Positions 57,326 to 64,000 of a stretch of 64,000 nucleotides of DNA are shown here, in pieces. Made by a program: the position numbers and the translations under genes. This DNA is from Micropterix aruncella (Eukaryota > Arthropoda > Insecta > Lepidoptera > Micropterigidae): NCBI GenBank assembly GCA_944548615.1, contig OX155951.1:41890113-41954112 (forward strand), given 5' to 3'. Each line of letters starts with the position of its first letter. Position 1 is the stretch's first letter. The notes under the pieces are model-generated. The model had not been told where the DNA came from. It saw only the letters and a program-made list of their open reading frames with translations, and ran no database searches.

Positions 57326-58194
57326 CTAAATTATTTCGAGCGTTTAGAAGCTATAGTGGAAATAACAGAAACATACATAGATGAACCCTGAACACATTAC
57401 ACTCCTATTATGTTGGGCAGTCGTGTAATAAAGATATAAGATGTTAATTCTTCTAATAAAGATTTTAACACGATAGTGGTTTAATAATGTATTGGTGTCA
57501 TAGCGGTTTAATTGTATAATCATGTTTGCATAGTGGAGTTGACCCATGAAATGGTATATTTATCAAAAGAAAATCTACCCATATCTAACATATGTAGATA
57601 CGGGTAGATTTTCCACAAATATATGGCAAGTGAATATGTGTCCCGCAACGTCATGTATCGCCCGTAGCAATGCTATACTTGAGAAAGGAGGTCAAGGGTC
57701 CCTGAGGAGACTTTCAGTTGTCTGTCCCTCTCTGTTGACATATAGAGCGAACCTATTTAGAAGCGTGGGCCGAGCAAAACTATACGCTTCACCTACCTAT
57801 TCACTGGTATTCACGACCAATTGGATTATTGGCTCACTTGTCCTTACGTCATGGTCGTGTTTTTATTCAGGGTCAAGCATAATAATAGCAGTCTATATCT
57901 TATTATAAATACCTACCTGTAGTAGTGATTCAAGCCACATCATTATTCTACCAGTCGGCATTTTGCTCAGGCGTCAAAGTCTAAAAATTAAATATTTGCT
58001 ACAAAATACCGAAAATAAACCGACATGCGATGATAAAAATATCAAAGTATCCTTAATTATTAAGGAACACCAAAAGCGTCAAAAAATCCTTTCATAATGG
58101 CGGAATAAGATCAGCGAAAGTAAATAAAAATCAGGTAAATAAAAAATCAAGAGTTGGTTCGACTACATAAGAAAGTATGTATATCATTATCAAT
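57326..58194. other. No recognised gene; one hairpin
   Basis: 57569-57613 forms a 19-bp stem with one mismatch (gaaaatctaccc ... gggtagattttc). A 120-codon plus-strand reading (57546-57908) has hydrophobic ends but no recognised domain, and begins across this hairpin. Confidence 0.4.
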
Positions 58195-58280
58195 ATTATT
58201 CATTTTATAAATAAGATAAAAACGAATTTATCGCGTAAAGTTTGTAGCACCTGAAGTTTGCCCAGGGTAGTCTACCTCCG
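58195..58280 (-). repeat. Penelope-like terminal repeat fragment
   Basis: ATAAAAACGAATTTATCGCG, TTTGTAGCACCTGAAG and CCCAGGGTAGTCTACC match 19443-19530. Confidence 0.55.
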
Positions 58281-59954
58281 ATAATGCCCGTCTTCACAAA
58301 TCGGCGCAACCGTGAATCAATAGCCGAGATTAATTATTTAACTTTGAATGTGAACATTTAAATGTAACGAGGAACATTTAAATGTCATAAATTTCATCGC
58401 ATAAATAAAACAATTTTTAAATTATAAAACACTTAACTATAAAAATTTATAGAAATACATAAAGGTTCAAAATATCATATGGGTAAAGTTTTATTTGAGA
58501 ATCTTCTATATTTTATTAGGCATAAGCGGAGAAATATGGATAAAATCGAGCTAAAATGACTATGATGATTTTCAGATTCCCATTTTTTATTATTTCCCTA
58601 ATTTTAATTCTAAAAAACTAGCGGAGTTTAAAAGATTTAATAATTTGATTAAATACTTCAAAATACTTTTTTTTTTCTTTAATTAACTCTTTGACTCTGA
58701 GATTTTTATTTTTCTATCTCTTTAGCAATAATTATGAACCTTACAGGAAACGACTTTTTCAGCATTTTAACAGAATTTCATCTTTGTTTTTCTCACTCTA
58801 CAGAATATATTGCAGAATAAATGCTTATTTACATAGTACCATGTGCCTTTGACTGCTATCCATATATTATTTTAATTTATATCAGAATCATTTGTAAGTT
58901 AATGTCATGTAAAAACATTAAGGCGACGATGTAGGTAAATTTCGAAAATTACATTTTTTGGCAATTTTTGAACAGTCATACTGAAATAACTGATGATGTT
59001 AGCCAACAAAAAAAAATTATCGTAACTCACAGTACCTTTCTTAAGTAGATAGCTATTTCAGATTTTTTTTAAGTATTGGAAAATTGAGGAAAATAATTAA
59101 ATCTGGGAGCTATACAGGAAATTTTCATTTTAGAGCATTTTTTGAAACGTGCCTCACACTAAACTGCACGATCAAGAAACTCAAAAAAAATACTACGGCA
59201 TTTTAACAATAGTTGTAAAGAGGAATGCTTTCGCATAAATTTAAAAAAATAAGTTTTTCTTGTTAAAAAAAATATATAAAAAGTGTAACTTTCATCCATA
59301 TTCACTGTTAAATATTACTTATTACTGTGTGTTTTTTTCAAGTTTGTTTTTTTTTACATAAACTATGTACAATAAACTTGTAGTACTGACGATTATTTTT
59401 CTCAAATAAAATATCAGTATATTTTAAAAATAATATTTTGCAGAGCCCGTTTATATTATTTTTGTCATACAATGAGATGAGCGCGCTCTTCTCGCGACGA
59501 CGCGCTGGCATTCAAAATGCCGCAAGCGACATTGGGTCAATATGGTTCTTATGTGGGGATCAATTACTGATTCAAATGGCATAACAGCCAACCTTTTATA
59601 ATGAAATGTTATTGGCTCTTAGAAACGTGGTTCATTTCGGCTTCGAAGGCCGACATATGCGGTTGCGTTCGCGACGCTCTGTTTCATGACTTATTATTAC
59701 CAAATTGACATTTCGATGGATCGGAGATGTGAAGTAAAAAAATATCGGTTTTAGATGGCTATTTCACCGTGTAAATGAAAGAGGTTTAAAAACATGATAA
59801 ATCATATGTTGAAAAATAGAAACAATAATAAGTAAAATAATATTTAATATTTATTTTTTTTTTTTTTAAATTTACAATATTACTTTTTTTAATAAAAAGT
59901 GTTCATTTATTTGATAACAATGTTTCTTTATGTATAAAAACAAAAAAAATATAT
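58281..59954. other. No recognised gene
   Basis: Very AT-rich with T and A runs. A GC-richer patch with CpGs lies at 59475-59690. No coding frame of note. Confidence 0.4.
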
Positions 59955-60040
59955 ACATATCGGTAGGTTTTGAACCTACGACCGGTGTGATCTTATGCGA
60001 GTTTAAAACAAGTGCGCCACTTCAGCTTGCTTCCCGCGAG
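59955..60040 (-). repeat. tRNA-derived (SINE-like) sequence
   Basis: On the minus strand CGTAGGTTCAAAACCTACCG forms a textbook T-arm (5-bp stem GTAGG/CCTAC, loop TTCAAAA) and contains a B-box. About 45 bases upstream, AGCTGAAGTGGC resembles an A-box. No foldable anticodon arm, so it is a SINE head or tRNA pseudogene, not a working tRNA. Confidence 0.5.
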
Positions 60041-60316
60041 TCAAAATGTGTCATATATAAGGGGACAGTAAATAATGCCAATACATTTGCGTTAGAGCCA
60101 TATGACAGAGCTATACACCATGTATAAATATAATATACTATTAGGCTACGATTCTGACCGTTCTAATATAGAAAACCGTCAGATAGGCAGAATTGTAATT
60201 TAAAAAACAAAACGTAGGTATCTACTTTTTAAAAGCTTTTATTCAACTTGTAATGTCTGTGAAAAAAAAAACTAAAAATGCGAAGAAATATTACATCAGC
60301 AGTAGCTTATAATAAA

Positions 60317-61416
60317 TGTCAAAACTTTCAATTGATGAGAAAATTGATTGCCTGTATAATGACATTTTGAACGCCCCGATAGATGCATTTGGAAACCATG
60401 ATAAATGTAGAAGTTTTTAAAATTGTTTGTCGGAAAATGAAACACTGGATGCAATGAGTTGTTTGATGGGTGACATTATTTGGGAAAGAATACGTTACAT
60501 AACTTAAAACGTAGGTAGCAATACATGCAAGAAGCCTAATTCATGATGTAGATAGTAATGTTCTCGAAAGGTTTAACGGCATCATTGCAAAATTTATTGG
60601 TGGTAAGAGGACAAATTACATCCAAAAGCAGTCTTACCAAGCGCGATGTAATGCGGCAGTTATATCATTTAATACAAAACAGCCACTCTTAAGATTACAT
60701 AAAAAATATATAGGCAAAAGTCCCTCTGGCAGGATATCAAAAGTGGAATAAAGAAGACAGAGGCATTTAAGTAAATCCATTCTTTATAAAAGAAATAAAA
60801 GCAGAAAGTTTTTTTGAAAAAAAAAACAATAATTCGCATTATGGAGAACATTGCAACCAACCCGATGTTCCATCAGAAATATTCGAAAAAAGCAAAGCTC
60901 TGTTATTTCAAGAATTGGAAAATAGAAAAATGATCGATTGCGAATTGAAAAACTTACGGTTATTCAAGGTGAAAGCAGCGAGTGGTTGGAATTACGAAGA
61001 AAAATGGTAACTGCGTCTAACTTTGGCAAAATTGTCAATAGTTAACAACACACAAAATGCGCCAATTTAGTTAAATCCATGACTGAAAATGGGATTTGAG
61101 CAACGTAGCATCAATTTGCCATGGAAAAGAAAATGAAACAACTGCACTAGAATGAAAAATATGTCTAGAAAAAGTGGAAATTCAGCAATGTTGATTATTC
61201 ATTGACCCTAAATTTCCATTTTTGGGAGCTTCTCCAGATGGAATATCTGATGATTATATTTTTGAATTCAAATTTCCCATTACAGCTCATAGAATCTGGT
61301 TAACGGAAGCGACAAGAAAAAGAAAAGTGACATTTTGGAAACAGAAAGATGGAAAACTTGAAATCAGCATCAAACATCACTGGTACGTTCAAGTTCAAGG
61401 ACAGGTCCATATATAA
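60317..61416 (+). pseudogene. YqaJ-type recombinase/exonuclease family protein, broken
   Basis: Hand translation in changing frames recovers an ordered set of blocks: MSKLSIDEKIDC, DILNAPIDAFGNHDKC, VDSNVLERFNGIIAKFIGGK, QKQSYQARCNAAVISFNTKQ, HYGEHCNQPDVPSEIFEK, SEWLELRRKMVTASNFGKIV, NVASICHGKENETTALE, FIDPKFPFLGASPDG, FEFKFPITA and WYVQVQGQVHI. The LGASPDG...ExK...QVQGQ series is the catalytic YqaJ exonuclease fold (lambda-exonuclease-like PD-(D/E)xK) found in many uncharacterised insect proteins. At least five stops and three frameshifts are present, and the C-terminus is cut at 61416. Intronless, so retrocopy or transposon-borne origin is likely. Confidence 0.78.
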
Positions 61417-62127
61417 TTTCTTTTTATTTATTTATTTTTTATTTTATTTCTGGAAAAATACAGCGCATACAATATACATACGTGTGCATAAATGTAGAAA
61501 AAAAAGAAAAACATTACGCCTATAATCGTTTATTACACATTTGGATTTCAGCATATTACACTTAAAAATTAATTATAAAATAAACAAAGTTCATATTAAA
61601 TATAAAAAAATATATAGAAAACCGATGGGAGAGGTAGGGAATTGGAAGTGATTAGGAAGAAGGAGTTAGACGATGGTATGTGTATATGTATATAGATATA
61701 AATAAAGATATAGATAGGTCGTATAGTGGATATATAAATACAGATATTTATTGATGTTTATAGGTATTTATAGATATATAATAAATATTTATAGATATTT
61801 ATAAATATTTGTGGTAGCTACTGATATGTTGTATATATATCCTTCTAGCCGTGTTCGGCCACAGCGACTGCATTGTAGATTCTAGTGACTTCTTTAGTCT
61901 TCTCAGAGTCCACTGTTCGGAAGCAGTCAAGTGCGCAGGCTATATTATAGTGCACAGGTGGGCGCGCGACCACGGGTGCACTCTCTCTTCCTCCCTCTTC
62001 TGAACCCGATGGAACGGAGACCGTTACGACCAGAGAAAAGTTTGGATGCAGATAAAATAAAATAAATCAATTAATCGCTAACGCAGCAATGACTGTCATT
62101 GTTAAATTTTTACTCAATATTGCAGAG
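61417..62127. other. Low-complexity sequence and an interspersed repeat block
   Basis: 61630-61830 is made of ATATTTATAGAT-like units. 61845-62040 (GTGCACTCTCTCTTCC, CCCGATGGAACGG) resembles a repeat 3' region I associate with lepidopteran LINEs; that recall is unverified. No gene. Confidence 0.35.
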
Positions 62128-62478
62128 CTATTTTTTCGGATTTAGTTCGTTTTTCACACTGTCATTTATGAAATTGGTAGTTATGGCTTGTGGTGATGTT
62201 TGAGTTTTTTCTGGAGCTATTGTAGAGATGACCGGTGACTTATTGGTAGTTGTTGTAGTAGGCGGTGATATAGAAGATGCATTATTGGATTTATCCTGGT
62301 TTTCTGATGATCTCGTGTTGTTGCTCATGGGGCTGTGTTGAATACAGCATACAGTCTCTTGTTCCGACATTATACAAAATTGTGATAGTTTCCCTTTTGG
62401 CAAATCCCCCTCAGTTTTTGGACAATTTTTCGCCGGTAGACATACTCCTAAAACGCCATTTATTTCACATGACTCTTC
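62128..62478 (-). CDS. CLIP domain with Ser/Thr-rich linker (exon or fragment)
   Basis: The minus-strand frame gives SCEINGVLGVCLPAKNCPK and then ...QFCIMSEQETVCC: six cysteines in the order C-x8-C-x5-C-x15-C-x8-CC, the CLIP-domain pattern. This is followed by a Ser/Thr/Pro linker (SPPTTTTTNKSP) that ends at a stop at 62128. In insects CLIP domains sit before the protease domain in clotting, Toll-pathway and prophenoloxidase-activating proteases. Here the protease piece lies upstream (62460-62835), not downstream, and overlaps in another frame. No signal peptide or donor site seen. Probably a rearranged pseudogene or misplaced exon. Confidence 0.6.
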   Translation of the reverse strand, partial: EESCEINGVLGVCLPAKNCPKTEGDLPKGKLSQFCIMSEQETVCCIQHSPMSNNTRSSENQDKSNNASSISPPTTTTTNKSPVISTIAPEKTQTSPQAITTNFINDSVKNELNPKK

Positions 62479-62835
62479 ACGGCAGTGTATATGCCAGGTC
62501 CCTTGGCACTTCCGCAAGGGCTCTTTCCAATACTGGTAACGGTGATTATGTTGAAAAGGCATTGGTTGTCAGCTATCGCCACTTGCAGAGGTCCACCACT
62601 ATCGCCTCCACAAGAGTCTCGTAATCCTTCTAAGCTGCCAGCGCACAATTGATCGTCCTTATACCTTGCGGTAACCTCCTTCTGAGAGTCTTTGCATATA
62701 GTCTTCGAAAGGTGGCTGGTCAATCAAATCCACCACCACCTTCAGTAAGTCCTCCGATGTATCTTCAGCAAAGTCGATCTGCCTTCAGCCAGTAACTACA
62801 GCTCCCTTGTTTTCGATGGTCGACTTTTCCATAGA
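62460..62835 (-). pseudogene. Chymotrypsin-fold (S1) serine protease catalytic end, degraded
   Basis: On the minus strand: AVVTG, a stop where TGWG is expected, IDFAEDTSEDLLKVVVDLI, a frameshift, then SHLSKTICKDSQ, DDQLCAGSLEG, RDSCGGDSGGPLQVA (catalytic Ser in GDSGGP) and GPGIYTAVKSHVK, ending at a TAA. These are the last ~120 residues of an S1 protease as in insect CLIP proteases. The His and Asp catalytic regions are absent, so it cannot be active alone. It runs directly into a CLIP domain at about 62470 through a TGTGAAA overlap. Confidence 0.78.
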
Positions 62836-63235
62836 CACTGTCATGTGACCCGAATAATTTTTAATATATCAGTTGATTTTATAGATTACAATATTATTAT
62901 TTTACCAATATACTTCCGGACGATATGGAAAGATTTGTTTATATAGTGGGCGCCAGCCCGGAAGAAGAAGAAGATTTATTTCGGATCTATGAACAAGTGC
63001 CAGAGTCCTTCCACCGTTTAGAGTTTCTCTGGAGCAGGGGTATGTAGGCTGCGTCGGGATTTGCGTCGGTTCGCTCAGTCCATCTCAGGCACGGGGGTAT
63101 TTAGAATCCCTTAGTGACCCAGTCTACGGTAAGATGACCATCCCTATGGGATGAACGGCCTTTTATGGATATTGAATTGCTAAATTATTTGAACCATTTC
63201 CCTTACTAAATAATATATTATTATTCTCGTTCGAA
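62836..63235. other. No recognised gene
   Basis: (AAG)n at 62963-62975 after GGGCGCCAGCCCGG is similar to the tail at ~27030. The rest is anonymous. Confidence 0.35.
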
Positions 63236-63338
63236 CGCCCTCTAGCGGTGGCGCGGCGAGTTACTTAGCAAAGATTGACATCATTTTGCTCAACCTGCAT
63301 TGTGCTACTAATGCCCGCGTTCCGCCGCTAGATGGCGC
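63236..63338. promoter_or_regulatory. Pair of CTCF-like motifs, opposite orientation
   Basis: cgccctctagcggtgg (63236-63251; reverse complement CCACCGCTAGAGGGCG) and CCGCTAGATGGCGC (63325-63338) both fit the CTCF core CC(A/G)C(T/N)AG(A/G)(G/T)GGCGC. They lie ~75 bp apart and point outward from each other. Transposons can also carry such words. Confidence 0.4.
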
Positions 63339-64000
63339 GGACGCGACGGCGGATTCGGTTAATTTAAATTAAATTTTGCTGGAATATGCGCAAAATTAAC
63401 TTGTAACATAAATAAGTGTGCTTTATTTTTCCTTAGTAAAGAATTCTGAATTTAATGAATTTTCCCAAATAATAATGGAACTGATTTTAATGTCTTATAA
63501 ATGTATCTCAACCAATCCTTTCCTTTTATGATTTTTTATTCTATTTTATTTATATGAAAAAAATGAAAATGAAATATATGATATATGATGATATTAAAAA
63601 TGAAATTATTCTGATATTGAGATGATTATGAGTAAAATAAAAGATACTTTTCCGACCCAAATTTACTATTTATTTTTCTATAACCTGTTGCGAAGACATT
63701 TCCCGAAACTATATGTGTGATATTGAATATCTATATTATTTATGAAACTTAATTTTTAATCCGTCGATCGTCGAAGGCCTTGCGAGATTTTACGAGCGTA
63801 CGTTACAATTATTACATTTTACCCGTGTTTCGATGAGCATTATTCGTAACTGGTTTTCCCTACTTTTTGCCCTACAATGATTTGGCAATTTTAGTGACGG
63901 GTACGCTGCACTTTCAAATATCGTAAACGACGGTAGTCTTTTGCTCTATTATTTTCCCTGATATTTAAATTTGGAAATATTACGTATTTCCTGACGATGA
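63339..64000. other. No recognised gene
   Basis: AT-rich, with a purine-rich run near 63555-63600. No coding motif. Confidence 0.4.

Noticed and set aside
57546..57908. 120-codon plus-strand ORF as a membrane protein
   Set aside because: It starts over a hairpin, has no family signature, and hydrophobic runs are common in AT-rich readings.

Overview
The window is eukaryotic, AT-rich nuclear DNA from an arthropod, almost certainly an insect. Supporting signs are spliced exons with GT/AG borders, S1-protease and CLIP-domain sequence, Helitrons of a type common in insects, Penelope-like, Ty3/gypsy, RTE-, R1- and jockey/CR1-like retroelements, a mariner relic and an insect-type YqaJ gene. A block near 61.85-62.04 kb recalls lepidopteran repeats, but I cannot fix the order. 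There is no operon, CRISPR array or rRNA gene. Most of the sequence is mobile-element debris lying in introns or between genes.

0-15 kb: the only convincing host-gene structure is two minus-strand exons (14301-14472 and 6941-7042). Their splice borders and codon phases join cleanly across a ~7.3 kb intron, and that intron holds LINE, Helitron and RT relics. 15-24 kb: a broken mariner transposase, an LTR, two Penelope-like fragments (one carrying a 25-bp perfect inverted duplication), a gypsy RT relic, a truncated Helitron and two opposed halves of an unnamed ~0.5-0.9 kb retroposon ('family A'). 24-34 kb: LINE relics, a ~690-bp (AT)n tract, a second LTR copy, a family A copy with a 16-bp target-site duplication, and a 1.46-kb foldback element with ~390-bp inverted arms.

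34-48 kb holds the best-preserved elements. An RTE-like non-LTR element is intact except for one in-frame TGA. Next comes a three-level nest: an R1-like LINE relic was split by family A (16-bp duplication at both ends), which was split in turn by an apparently complete 8.2-kb Ty3/gypsy element. The gypsy element has LTRs that differ at one position, a gag ORF, a canonical A_AAA_AAC slippery site, and a pol ORF with protease, RT, RNase H and DD35E integrase.

48-64 kb: more LINE ends, two full-length non-autonomous Helitrons, two related inverted-repeat DNA elements (one carrying nested insertions), a 317-bp MITE, a tRNA-like SINE head, a frameshifted YqaJ-family pseudogene, and a minus-strand chimera in which a degraded serine-protease catalytic end runs straight into a CLIP domain. 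Only the gypsy element has all parts needed for autonomous activity.
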